Part shown: positions 44,869-53,075 of the stretch, piece after piece | Layout: each line of letters opens with the position of its first letter | How positions within the stretch are numbered: position 1 is the stretch's first letter | Assembly (NCBI GenBank): GCA_016711435.1 | Contig: JADJSY010000032.1 | Coordinates: forward strand, 16,604 to 80,603 | DNA from: Lewinellaceae bacterium | GTDB taxonomy: Bacteria; Bacteroidota; Bacteroidia; Chitinophagales; Saprospiraceae | Length of the DNA: 64,000 bases | Reading direction: 5' to 3' | Program-made: the position numbers and the translations under genes | The notes under the pieces: model-generated | Database searches by the model: none | What the model was told of the DNA's origin: nothing | Seen by the model: the letters and a program-made list of their open reading frames with translations, nothing else

Positions 44869-45960
44869 ATGTTACAAAGAATCTTTGCAACAGGCATCGC
44901 TTTGTCATGCCTTTTCGTTGCGCAAGCACAACAATCCGCACCCCAGGTTGACTCTACTATCGCCGCGCCCGCGCCCAATCCTTTTACGTTCAGTGGCGCA
45001 GCCGACGCGTATTTCCGTTATAATTTAGGTGAAGATTACGCCAACAACCTGACCAGTTTTACCAACTCGCAAAACTCATTTGAACTGGGTATGGTTACTG
45101 TCAAAGGCGAGCACACCAAAGGTAAAGTAGGTATGGTGGCCGATATTGGTTTCGGCAAACGCGCAGAAGAATTTTCCTATGCCGACGACAAAACCCGTTT
45201 TATTATCAAACAGTTATACCTGTCTTACATGATTAAAAACAAGGTAAAACTGACCGCAGGCAGCTGGGCTACGCACGTTGGTTACGAACTGGTCGACGCT
45301 TTTGGCAACCGCAATTACAGCATGTCCTATATGTTTTCATACGGTCCGTTTTTCCACACCGGTTTAAAAGCGGAAACCACTATTGGGAAAAGCGGCTTTA
45401 TGCTGGGTATTGCAAATCCGACCGACCTGAAATCGGCCAATTTTAGCAGCAAATACATCATTGGTCAGTACAGTGTGGCATCAAAAAACGACAAGATCAA
45501 GGCTTATCTGAACTTCCAGGCCGGAAAACCCAATGAAACCACCAAGGTTTCACAGGTCGATCTGGTCGTGACCGGCGCGATTTCCGACAAATTCAGCATC
45601 GGCGCCAACGGAACCCTGGCAGGCGTAAAAAGCAAACCGACTTCCGACGGCGATTACGGCGACGCCAGCACCTGGTACGGCGCTGCGCTTTATCTGAACC
45701 TCGATCCGGTTTCGTGGCTGGGCCTTACCCTGCGTTCGGAATATTTCAGCGACGATGACCAGTTGAACGTATTCAGCACGGCTGCAGCCGGCGGTAATAT
45801 TATCGCCACTACTTTATCCGCTAATTTCAAGGTCGACAACTTGACGTTTATCCCGGAAATTCGTTTTGAAAAAGCATCGGAAGAACTGTACCTCGATTCT
45901 TCCGGTCTCGCCACAGATGCCAGCACCACGTTTCTGCTGGCAGCCGTGTATAAATTCTGA
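44869..45960 (+). CDS. Outer-membrane beta-barrel protein (BBP2-like porin)
   Basis: 363 residues with a signal peptide (to about residue 20, VAQAQ), then alternating amphipathic strands ending in an aromatic C-terminus (LLAAVYKF), the hallmark of outer-membrane barrels. FTFSGAADAYFRYNLGED and NSFELGMVTVKGEHTKGKVGMVADIGFGKRAEEF resemble the putative beta-barrel porin-2 family. Directly downstream of amt, so it probably lets ammonium or amines cross the outer membrane for Amt; this rests on gene order. A strong terminator follows about 90 bases later. Confidence 0.82.
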   Translation: MLQRIFATGIALSCLFVAQAQQSAPQVDSTIAAPAPNPFTFSGAADAYFRYNLGEDYANNLTSFTNSQNSFELGMVTVKGEHTKGKVGMVADIGFGKRAEEFSYADDKTRFIIKQLYLSYMIKNKVKLTAGSWATHVGYELVDAFGNRNYSMSYMFSYGPFFHTGLKAETTIGKSGFMLGIANPTDLKSANFSSKYIIGQYSVASKNDKIKAYLNFQAGKPNETTKVSQVDLVVTGAISDKFSIGANGTLAGVKSKPTSDGDYGDASTWYGAALYLNLDPVSWLGLTLRSEYFSDDDQLNVFSTAAAGGNIIATTLSANFKVDNLTFIPEIRFEKASEELYLDSSGLATDASTTFLLAAVYKF

Positions 45961-46048
45961 TTATGATGAGGGGTTGTCCAAAAGGTAACGTTACAACACG
46001 ATTTTTCTATTTTCTCTGGTTGCTTTTCCATTAATACCTAATTCATCC

Positions 46049-46086
46049 ATCCCGGATTTTCCGACAGCGGAAAATTCGGGATTTTT
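46049..46086 (+). terminator. Intrinsic terminator of the amt-porin unit
   Basis: ATCCCGGATTTTCCG / CGGAAAATTCGGGAT, a 15-bp stem with one mismatch and a 4-base loop, followed by TTTTT. Confidence 0.85.
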
Positions 46087-46102
46087 GGGTGGCTGCCGCA
46101 AA

Positions 46103-46218
46103 AGGTTGATGAGGTTTATAAGGTTGATGAGGTTGATATACACGCTCAATCAAATGAAGCGATTTTTCTTTTAGAGCGGCTGTATATCAACTCATCAACT
46201 TTATCACCTCATCAACTT
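46103..46218. repeat. Inverted repeat, GTTGATGAGG family (copy 3 of 4)
   Basis: 5' arm aggttgatgaggtttata words, diverged clamp cgctc ... gagcgg around aatgaagcgatttttc, 3' arm of atcaactcatcaac words. Confidence 0.83.
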
Positions 46219-46674
46219 TTAAAACAACCACCAAGATGCCCGGTACGATAATTTTTGTTAATTCACTCCCGCAACCCTTGCATTCTCCCCGAATACCCTT
46301 TTGTTTGCAGTGCTTTACACCAGATTATTACCAACTTTACGATTTTTACTTTTCCAAATTTTACAAAGGCGACTACGTCCTGCATTTTTGTTGAATTGAA
46401 AATGAAAAAAAATACTTCCATCGGGTCCTTTTTTGCTGCGACGCTCGTCGCCCAAAGGCATGGGGTTTTTTCCGTTCCTGCATCAGGAGTGGTTTTAGGT
46501 AATACGCTTCCGTATCCCTACAGGGTGCGACGATAAATTCCACGATTACACACGATCGTTGTGACAGGTGGTTTCGTCCGGGAAGGATGGAACTGTCATC
46601 TATTCATTTTGGCGGTTTGTGACTTAAACGGTTCCAAACCAACCATTTTCGCACCTTTTTTTCCTATTTCAATA

Positions 46675-47352
46675 ATGGAACAACAATTTTTCAAGGTCCT
46701 CGTGGCCGGGCCGGCGCACCTCGATTTGGCGCCTATGATTTGTGAAGAGATGGCAGCATCCGCGCTGGCGCGGGGAACGGGCATCGCACGGCGTTCGCCG
46801 GAGTACCTACAGGAAAAAATGCTCGAAGGCAAAGCCGTGATCGCATTCTCCATGCAGGGCGAATGGGCCGGATTTTGTTATATCGAAACCTGGAGCCACG
46901 GGCAATATGTAGCCAATTCAGGACTGATTGTGTCTCCCAACTTCCGGAAGGGCGGTTTGGCCAAGATGATCAAACGGAAAATATTTGACCTCAGCCGCAG
47001 TATGTATCCGGATGCCAAAATATTCGGTCTCACCACCGGGCTGGCCGTGATGAAAATCAACTCCGATCTGGGCTACGAACCGGTTACCTATTCTGAACTC
47101 ACCAACGACGATGCCTTTTGGGCAGGCTGCAAAAGTTGTATCAATTACGATATTCTGATGAGCAAAGAGCGCAAAAACTGCCTTTGCACAGCTATGTTAT
47201 ACGATCCGGCCGAACAACTGCAAAGCATAACGCCCGCAACGGAAAAACGGCAAATGACGGTTGCAGGCCCAGCATTACTGACTGTCGGTTATGAGTTATC
47301 CGTTATCAGTTATTGGATATCGGGCTTTCAGGCTAAAACGGTGAAAGAATGA
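46675..47352 (+). CDS. GNAT-family N-acyltransferase, first gene of the arginine cluster
   Basis: Probably the first enzyme of arginine synthesis (acylation of glutamate), or an accessory acyltransferase. 225 residues from the ATG at 46675, with GNAT features in LVAGPAHLDLAPMICEEM, GEWAGFCYIETW and the acyl-CoA loop NFRKGGLAKMIKRKIF. In Bacteroidota a protein of this type sits immediately before argG. Characteristic late residues are LMSKERKNCLCTAMLYDP. The final 22 residues (VGYELSVISYWISGFQAKTVKE) are encoded by an inverted-repeat arm, so the natural C-terminus has been extended or replaced. The acyl donor (acetyl or succinyl) is unknown; the carbamoyltransferase downstream hints at succinyl. 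Confidence 0.8.
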   Translation: MEQQFFKVLVAGPAHLDLAPMICEEMAASALARGTGIARRSPEYLQEKMLEGKAVIAFSMQGEWAGFCYIETWSHGQYVANSGLIVSPNFRKGGLAKMIKRKIFDLSRSMYPDAKIFGLTTGLAVMKINSDLGYEPVTYSELTNDDAFWAGCKSCINYDILMSKERKNCLCTAMLYDPAEQLQSITPATEKRQMTVAGPALLTVGYELSVISYWISGFQAKTVKE

Positions 47353-47628
47353 CGATGCCTATCTGGTTGATATCAACTGTGCTGACGTGACGCTTATTGA
47401 AGGGTGCATCTGCGAAGTCACCGAGCAGGAACAATTCAGGCAGGTAATATCTGATGAGATGTGCCGTTTCGAGATGTCACCTGCTCGTACCTCGCAGATG
47501 ACACCTCTTCACTAGCGTCAGCTGATCGTTATCCGGTTCGGTATGGGGAAAAGGCCTTATCATTCTTTCACCGTTTTAGCCTGAAAGTCCGATAACAGAT
47601 AACTGATAACGGATAACTCATAACCGAC
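47284..47628. repeat. Long inverted repeat, GTTATC family, enclosing a GAAGAGGTGTCAT element
   Basis: Outer arms of about 68 bases (47284-47351 and 47560-47628): cggttatgagttatccg words, the cgggctttcaggct clamp and aaaacggtgaaagaatga pair with their complement. Inside, 47470-47513 is identical to an arm of the perfect repeat at 20451-20573, with a degenerate partner at about 47405-47460. The 5' outer arm is coding for the GNAT C-terminus; the 3' arm ends 15 bases before the argG start. Confidence 0.9.
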
Positions 47629-47642
47629 AACTGATAACAAAC

Positions 47643-48833
47643 ATGAAAAAAGTCCTCCTCGCCTTTTCCGGCGGCCTCGATACGACTTACTGCGCCCTGT
47701 ACCTGAAGGAACAGGGTATGCAGGTACACGCACTGACGGTACAAACCGGCGGTTTCAGCGCGGATGAACTGGCACATATCGAAGCCCATGCCCGGGCGCT
47801 GGGCGTGGCATCTTTCGCCGTTGCAGATGTGACGGATCAGTATTACGACAGCTGCCTGCGGTATTTGATTTATGGAAATGTGTTGAAAAACGGTACTTAC
47901 CCGCTCAGTGTCAGCGCCGAACGTATTATCCAGGCCATTACAGTAGCCGAACACGCGAAGCAAATCGGCGCCGAAGCCATTGCACATGGCAGCACAGGCG
48001 CCGGCAACGACCAGGTGCGCTTCGATATGGTTTTCCAGAGCATGATGCCCGAGGCCGAAATTATTACGCCTATCCGCGATCAGCAATTGAGCCGGGAAGC
48101 GGAAATTGCATTCCTGAAACAACGCGGCGTGGCCATGAATTTTGAAAAAGCCGCGTACAGCATCAATAAAGGACTTTGGGGCACCTCTGTGGGTGGCCGG
48201 GAAACCCTCGGAAGTCGCCAAAACCTGCCGGAAGACGCCTGGCCGACGCCTGTCAGCAAAACGGAACCAGAAACACTCAGCCTTACTTTTGAAAAAGGAG
48301 AACTGAGCGCGGTCAACGGCGCCACGTTTGAACATCCGGCGCTCGCAATCCATCACTTGCAGGAACTGGCACAACCATTCGGCATCGGACGCGACATCCA
48401 TGTGGGCGATACCATTATCGGCATTAAAGGCCGGGTCGGTTTCGAGGCCGCTGCGCCGCTGCTGATTATCAAAGCACACCACCTGCTGGAAAAACATACC
48501 CTGACCAAATGGCAGCTGTACTGGAAAGACCAGTTGGCTACCTGGTACGGCAACTGGCTCCACGAAGGGCACCTGCTCGACCCCACCATGCGGAATATTG
48601 AAAAATTCCTGACCGACAGCCAGCAAACCGTCAGCGGAACGGTATTTATCACGCTACATCCCTATCGTTTTACGCTGGACGGCATCGAAAGTGCGCACGA
48701 CCTGATGAGCAGCCGTTTCGGTAGTTATGGCGAAATGAACAAAGGCTGGACGGGTGATGATGTAAAAGGTTTTGCAAAAATTTTCGGAAATCAGACGGCG
48801 ATTTATCACGCGGTGAATAGTAAGACGGTTTGA
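47643..48833 (+). CDS. argG: Argininosuccinate synthase
   Basis: ATP-dependent joining of citrulline and aspartate. 396 residues; the ATP pyrophosphatase loop SGGLDT at 9-14, AHGSTGAGNDQVRFD (about 113-127), FEKAAYSINKGLWG and GGRETLG are all conserved. In the acylated Bacteroidota pathway citrulline arises from deacylated acylcitrulline. It lies between two large inverted repeats, one ending 15 bases before its ATG and one supplying its TGA stop (gtttgatgg). Confidence 0.95.
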   Translation: MKKVLLAFSGGLDTTYCALYLKEQGMQVHALTVQTGGFSADELAHIEAHARALGVASFAVADVTDQYYDSCLRYLIYGNVLKNGTYPLSVSAERIIQAITVAEHAKQIGAEAIAHGSTGAGNDQVRFDMVFQSMMPEAEIITPIRDQQLSREAEIAFLKQRGVAMNFEKAAYSINKGLWGTSVGGRETLGSRQNLPEDAWPTPVSKTEPETLSLTFEKGELSAVNGATFEHPALAIHHLQELAQPFGIGRDIHVGDTIIGIKGRVGFEAAAPLLIIKAHHLLEKHTLTKWQLYWKDQLATWYGNWLHEGHLLDPTMRNIEKFLTDSQQTVSGTVFITLHPYRFTLDGIESAHDLMSSRFGSYGEMNKGWTGDDVKGFAKIFGNQTAIYHAVNSKTV

Positions 48834-48972
48834 TGGTTTGAAAGGTTTGATGGTTGGATAGAGTTTGAAGGTTGGATAGTTTGATGGTTTGAGGTGGTAA
48901 CCTAAGCCATAAGTTACCACCTCAAACCACTCAAACCTTTCAAACATCAACCGTCCTTCAAACCATCAAACA
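48826..48972. repeat. Inverted repeat, GTTTGATGGTTTGA family
   Basis: 5' arm 48826-48900 of ggtttgatggtttga words ending gaggtggtaacc; 3' arm 48914-48972 (gttaccacctcaaacc...). The first word contains the argG stop and the last ends at the argC ATG. The ggtggtaac centre is shared with 37437-37564. Confidence 0.9.
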
Positions 48973-49941
48973 ATGGCCAACATTCGCATCGGCATTATCG
49001 GAGGCGCCGGCTACACCGGCGGCGAACTCCTGCGTATTGTGCTGCAACATCCGCAGATCGAAACGGTGTTTATCCACAGCAAAAGCAACGCAGGTCGCCC
49101 GGTCGCTTCGGTACACCGCGACCTGAGCGGCGATACCAACCTGTGCTTTTCCGCTGATTATCAAACAGATGTGGATGTCTGGTTCCTCTGCGTGGGTCAT
49201 GGCGAAGCGCAAGAACTACTGAATCGTATCGATCTGCCCGAAACACTCCGCATCATCGACCTGAGCCAGGATTTTCGGCTGGCAGCCCAGGCGCGCGATT
49301 TTGTGTACGGACTGCCGGAGTTGAATCGACCGGCCATTCAATCTGCCAAAAAAATCGCCAATCCGGGTTGTTTTGCCACGGCCATCCAACTTTCATTGCT
49401 GCCGCTGGCACACGCCGGCATGTTACAAACCGTTCATGTCACCGGCATCACCGGGGCTACGGGAGCCGGCCAAAGCCTGCAAGCCAGTCAGCATTTTGCC
49501 TGGCGCGCCAACAATATTTCGGCTTATAAAACGCTGAGCCACCAGCACCTGGCTGAAATCAACCAATCGCTGGAGCAATTGCTGGGACATTCCCCTGCGC
49601 CTGTTTATTTCATCCCCTGGCGGGGCGATTTTACGCGTGGTATTTTTAGCAGCACCTGCACTACATTTGAAGGCAGCCTGGAAGAAGCTAATCAGTTGTT
49701 CGAAGATTTTTACAGCGCTCATCCTTTTACGCATGTCAGCAAGGAACCGGTCGATTTGAAACAGGTTGTCAATACCAATAAATGCCTGTTATTTCTGGAA
49801 AAGCAAGGCAATCAATTGGTTATACATGCCGTCATAGACAATTTGCTTAAAGGCGCCAGCGGCCAGGCGGTGCAGAATATGAATCTGATGTTTGGACTGG
49901 AGGAGACGAGCGGGCTGAAATTGAAAGCGACGTATTTTTAG
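48973..49941 (+). CDS. argC: N-acetyl-gamma-glutamyl-phosphate reductase
   Basis: NADPH-dependent reduction of acylglutamyl phosphate to the semialdehyde. 322 residues: dinucleotide-binding GIIGGAGYTGGELLRI (7-22), catalytic Cys133 in NPGCFAT, and ITGATGAGQSLQASQHFAWRANNISAYK (about 157-184). The start follows directly on a repeat arm; the TAG stop is followed one base later by the next repeat. Second of four co-directional arginine enzymes. Confidence 0.95.
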   Translation: MANIRIGIIGGAGYTGGELLRIVLQHPQIETVFIHSKSNAGRPVASVHRDLSGDTNLCFSADYQTDVDVWFLCVGHGEAQELLNRIDLPETLRIIDLSQDFRLAAQARDFVYGLPELNRPAIQSAKKIANPGCFATAIQLSLLPLAHAGMLQTVHVTGITGATGAGQSLQASQHFAWRANNISAYKTLSHQHLAEINQSLEQLLGHSPAPVYFIPWRGDFTRGIFSSTCTTFEGSLEEANQLFEDFYSAHPFTHVSKEPVDLKQVVNTNKCLLFLEKQGNQLVIHAVIDNLLKGASGQAVQNMNLMFGLEETSGLKLKATYF

Positions 49942-50180
49942 GGGTTTTTCGTGTTTGGGTGCTTCGCCTTTAGGCCGTGTTTGGTGTATAGTGTTTCGTG
50001 TTTAGGACGCTCCGCCTTTGGCATTTGTGAAAATTTGACCTAGAACACTGGTAGTTTTACCCCATAAGACACATTGCCTAAACTATTCTCGGATGCCAAA
50101 AGCGAAGCGTCCTAAACACGAAACACGAAACACCATACACGGCCTAAAAGGCCTAAACCCCAAACACGAAAAACCAAAAC
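49941..50180. repeat. Inverted repeat, GTTTGGTGTTT family, two-clamp version
   Basis: 5' arm 49941-50030 (ggggtttttcgtgtttggg, gcttcgcctttaggcc, gtgtttaggacgctccgc) pairs with 50091-50180. The loop holds cactggtagttttaccc, related to the loop at 39660-39700. Fills the argC-argD gap and ends 12 bases before the argD ATG. Confidence 0.9.
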
Positions 50181-50192
50181 ACTCATTCCACC

Positions 50193-51329
50193 ATGCAACT
50201 ATTCGACGTTTACCCGTTACAAGATATTACCATCGACAGGGCCAGGGGCGCCTGGGTTTGGGATGCGGAAGGCCGCAAATACCTCGACATGTACGGCGGA
50301 CACGCTGTCATCAGCATTGGCCACACCCACCCGCATTATGTAGAACGGGTAACGGCGCAGTTGAAAAAAATCGGATTTTATTCCAATTCGGTCAAGATGC
50401 CCATTCAGCAGGAACTGGCCGAAAAACTGGGACAGGTGTCCGGGAAGCCTGATTATCAACTTTTTTTGTGCAATTCGGGCGCCGAAGCCAACGAAAACGC
50501 GTTCAAACTCGCCTCTTTTGCCACAGGCCGAAAAAAAATAGTGGCGTTTAAAGGCGCTTTTCACGGCCGCACGTCCCTGGCGGTTTCTGCCACGGACAAT
50601 CCCAAAATTATAGCGCCGGTCAACCAGACCGACCATGTTATTTTCCTGCCCTTCAACGATCCTGTCGCCCTGGAGCGCTGTTTCAGCGAACAGGGCAACG
50701 AAATTGCCGCAGTTATTACGGAGGGTATACAGGGTGTGGGAGGTATATATGTTGCAGGTGATGCATTTTTGCAAAAAATACGCGGCCTTTGTGATGCGCA
50801 CGGATCCTTATTTATTGCAGACAGTGTGCAATGCGGTTACGGGCGCAGCGGTCGTTTTTTTGCGCATGATTTCGCGGGCGTTCAGGCTGATATTTATTCC
50901 GTAGCCAAAGGTATGGGCAATGGTTTTCCGGTGGCAGGCATCCTCATTGCACCGCATCTGAAACCCTGGCACGGCATGTTGGGCACCACTTTCGGCGGCA
51001 ACCCGCTGGCTTGCGCCGCTGCATTGGCTGTTCTGGAAGTTATTGAAAATGAAGACCTTATGACCAATGCCGCAAACATCGGGCAATACCTGGCAGATGA
51101 ATTGCGCCAACTGCCTGGCATCCGGGAAGTACGCGGCCGGGGCCTGATGATCGGCATCGACCTGCCCGACGAACTGGCTTCTTTGCGAAAGGAGTTGTTG
51201 ATAAAAGAACGTGTTTTTACAGGTGAAGCCAAACCGAATGTGATCCGGCTGCTGCCTTCGCTGGGGATTACACGGGGGGAAGCCGATCTGTTTTTAACAA
51301 AATTCAGAGAACTGTTAATTGCCAGATGA
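50193..51329 (+). CDS. argD: Acetylornithine (acylornithine) aminotransferase
   Basis: Class III PLP aminotransferase converting acylglutamate semialdehyde to acylornithine. 378 residues; PLP lysine Lys239 in SVAKGMGNGFPV, GAEANENAFKLA (about 94-105), AFHGRTSLAVSATDN and TEGIQGVGGI conserved. The group can act on acetyl- or succinyl-ornithine; specificity cannot be read. Third arginine enzyme in the cluster. Confidence 0.94.
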   Translation: MQLFDVYPLQDITIDRARGAWVWDAEGRKYLDMYGGHAVISIGHTHPHYVERVTAQLKKIGFYSNSVKMPIQQELAEKLGQVSGKPDYQLFLCNSGAEANENAFKLASFATGRKKIVAFKGAFHGRTSLAVSATDNPKIIAPVNQTDHVIFLPFNDPVALERCFSEQGNEIAAVITEGIQGVGGIYVAGDAFLQKIRGLCDAHGSLFIADSVQCGYGRSGRFFAHDFAGVQADIYSVAKGMGNGFPVAGILIAPHLKPWHGMLGTTFGGNPLACAAALAVLEVIENEDLMTNAANIGQYLADELRQLPGIREVRGRGLMIGIDLPDELASLRKELLIKERVFTGEAKPNVIRLLPSLGITRGEADLFLTKFRELLIAR

Positions 51330-51337
51330 ATTATGTT

Positions 51338-51433
51338 AATTGATGATTGCTGATTGCCTATTGATGATTGACAATGTTAGATGACATCTCCACAAATCAA
51401 AAATCATCAATTATCAATCGGCAATCATCAATA
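51338..51433. repeat. Inverted repeat, TTGATGATTG family
   Basis: 5' arm 51340-51375 (ttgatgattgctgattgcc words), 3' arm 51397-51432 (atcatcaattatcaatcgg words), centre gatgacatc. Lies between argD and the carbamoyltransferase gene. Confidence 0.83.
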
Positions 51434-51473
51434 AAAAAGGTTTCAGTCTGACTGACAAATAAAGAAAAAAACG

Positions 51474-52421
51474 ATGCACCAATTTACCTCCGTCCGGGAC
51501 ATATCCGATGTACACACCCTTGTACAGGAAGCGCTGCAACTGAAAGCGCAACCTTTTGCTTTTCAGCAATTGGGAAAAAACAAAACCCTCGGCCTGGTAT
51601 TTATGAATCCCAGCCTCCGCACCCGGCTCAGCACCCAGATTGCCGCGCAGAACCTGGGCATGAACGTGCTGGTGATCAACGCCGACAAGGACAGTTGGGC
51701 TTTGGAATTTACGGACGGGGCCGTGATGGATGGCGTCACCGTGGAGCACGTGCGGGATGCCGCGCCTGTTCTGGGAAGTTATTGCGACATTGTCGGCGTG
51801 CGTTGTTTTCCCGGCCTGCAATCGCGCGATGCCGATTACTCCGAACATATCATGCAGCAGTTTATCCGGCACACCGGCAAACCCTACCTGAGCCTGGAAT
51901 CGGCCACCCTGCATCCGCTGCAAAGCCTGGCCGACTGCATTACCCTTCAGGAACACCTGCCGAAACATCGTCCCAAGGTCGTATTGACCTGGGCGCCGCA
52001 CATCAAGCCCATCCCCCACCCGGTCGCCAATTCATTTGCCGAATGGATGTGCCGCTCGGAGGTGGATTTTGTCATCACGCACCCGGAAGGTTATGAACTC
52101 GACCCACATTTTACCGGACATGCAAGCATCGAATACAACCAGCAAAAAGCCCTCGAAGGCGCTGATTTTGTGTATGTTAAAAACTGGAGCAGTTACCGGG
52201 ATTACGGAAAAGTGCTTTGCACGGACGCCGAGTGGATGCTCACGGAACGACACCTCGACCCGACCAACCGCGCCAAAGTAATGCATTGCCTGCCCCTGCG
52301 GCGGAACGTGGAACTCAGCGATGAAATCCTGGACGGGCCGCACAGCCTGGTGCAGATGCAGGCGGCCAACAGGGTTTTTGCGGCGCAGGCGGTGCTGAAG
52401 CGGATGCTGGAGCAGACGTGA
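51474..52421 (+). CDS. argF': N-acylornithine carbamoyltransferase, predicted succinylornithine type
   Basis: Carbamoylates acylornithine to acylcitrulline, as in other Bacteroidota, rather than free ornithine. 315 residues; carbamoyl-phosphate site in FMNPSLRTRLSTQ (43-55) with late HCLPLRRNVE. It aligns with Bacteroides succinylornithine transcarbamylase (SOTC) through WALEFTDGAVMDGVTVEHVRDAA. At residue 90, where SOTC has Pro and Xanthomonas acetylornithine transcarbamylase has Glu, this protein has Val. In published work on the Xanthomonas enzyme, replacing that Glu with Pro, Ser, Val or Ala changed specificity to succinylornithine, so a succinyl substrate is predicted. argB and argE equivalents are not in the window. 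The TGA stop is part of gtgagacgtgag words. Confidence 0.92.
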   Translation: MHQFTSVRDISDVHTLVQEALQLKAQPFAFQQLGKNKTLGLVFMNPSLRTRLSTQIAAQNLGMNVLVINADKDSWALEFTDGAVMDGVTVEHVRDAAPVLGSYCDIVGVRCFPGLQSRDADYSEHIMQQFIRHTGKPYLSLESATLHPLQSLADCITLQEHLPKHRPKVVLTWAPHIKPIPHPVANSFAEWMCRSEVDFVITHPEGYELDPHFTGHASIEYNQQKALEGADFVYVKNWSSYRDYGKVLCTDAEWMLTERHLDPTNRAKVMHCLPLRRNVELSDEILDGPHSLVQMQAANRVFAAQAVLKRMLEQT

Positions 52422-53034
52422 GACGTGAGAGGTGAGAGGGTGAGAGTCCGTAGCCAACACCGCTCCGCGCTTTTGGCTGAGGGTGTTGAGCATATTTCAC
52501 AGTGTTGTGTCAAAAGGCCCAGAGGGCCTATATCTTTGTAGAAATGCCAAAGGATTTCACCCGGCCCAGCGGGCCGGTATCTCCAGTGAATATACTGAAA
52601 GTTGAGAGGTTGAGAAAGTTGATTATTGAGATAACATTGGTAATCAGTGGATTAATACATCTTCTCGTTCAAAACCACTTTGTGTTGACGATAGAGCCGG
52701 AGTTGAGTCAAAAGCCAGATGTTTGAAAGCCTGGCTAAAGGATACCAAATAAAGTTTTGGTCGGGTGCTAAAACATGAGTCATCCCGGATTTAGTAGCGA
52801 CTCTTAGTACGCGCCGGCACAATTTTTATTGATGATTGCTAATTATTGACAATTGATGATTATTGATGCAAGGTGGCATCTTCGCATCAAAAAATCATCA
52901 ATCTGTCATCAATAAATCTGAGTTTGACTTTTTGTGGCCGTTTTAGGCAAAATCAAGGCAAAATCGGGATGACTCATGTTTCCACATTGCCTTTAGCAAC
53001 TTTAATTCGGCGCGAAAAACATTTTTTCGCTTTA
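52422..53034. other. Gene-free stretch between the arginine and potassium clusters
   Basis: No convincing gene; the open frame 52502-52726 lacks family resemblance. It contains one-sided gtgagacgtgag words (52417-52440), two copies of a small palindrome ggcccag(a/c)gggcc followed by tatct (52516-52534, 52563-52581), and the nested inverted repeat 52771-52981. Confidence 0.5.
52771..52981. repeat. Nested inverted repeat upstream of kdpD
   Basis: Outer arms 52771-52791 (aaacatgagtcatcccg...) and 52961-52981 (cgggatgactcatgttt) are near-perfect. Inside, TTGATGATTG-family arms at about 52826-52868 and 52887-52918 form a second stem. Confidence 0.82.
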
Positions 53035-53042
53035 GACTTTTG
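53035..53042 (+). promoter_or_regulatory. Candidate -7 box for kdpD-kdpE
   Basis: GACTTTTG, one mismatch from TAnnTTTG, 33 bases before the kdpD start. No -33 box evident. Confidence 0.3.
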
Positions 53043-53075
53043 ATACAACCTTGGGTAGCATATTTTACCTGCATC

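Larger units (their letters stand above)
45961..46674. other. Intergenic region before the arginine cluster
   Basis: About 710 bases without a convincing gene: a terminator (46049-46086), a GTTGATGAGG-family inverted repeat (46103-46218), then about 450 bases with no clear features. The open frame 46255-46536 has no family resemblance. A small hairpin gcgacgctcgtcgc lies near 46438. No ARG box could be identified. Confidence 0.5.

Noticed and set aside
46255..46536. 93-codon frame before the arginine cluster
   Set aside because: No family resemblance or credible signal; likely chance.
52502..52726. 74-codon frame after the carbamoyltransferase gene
   Set aside because: It begins in palindromic ggcccagagggcc sequence and shows no recognisable domain.
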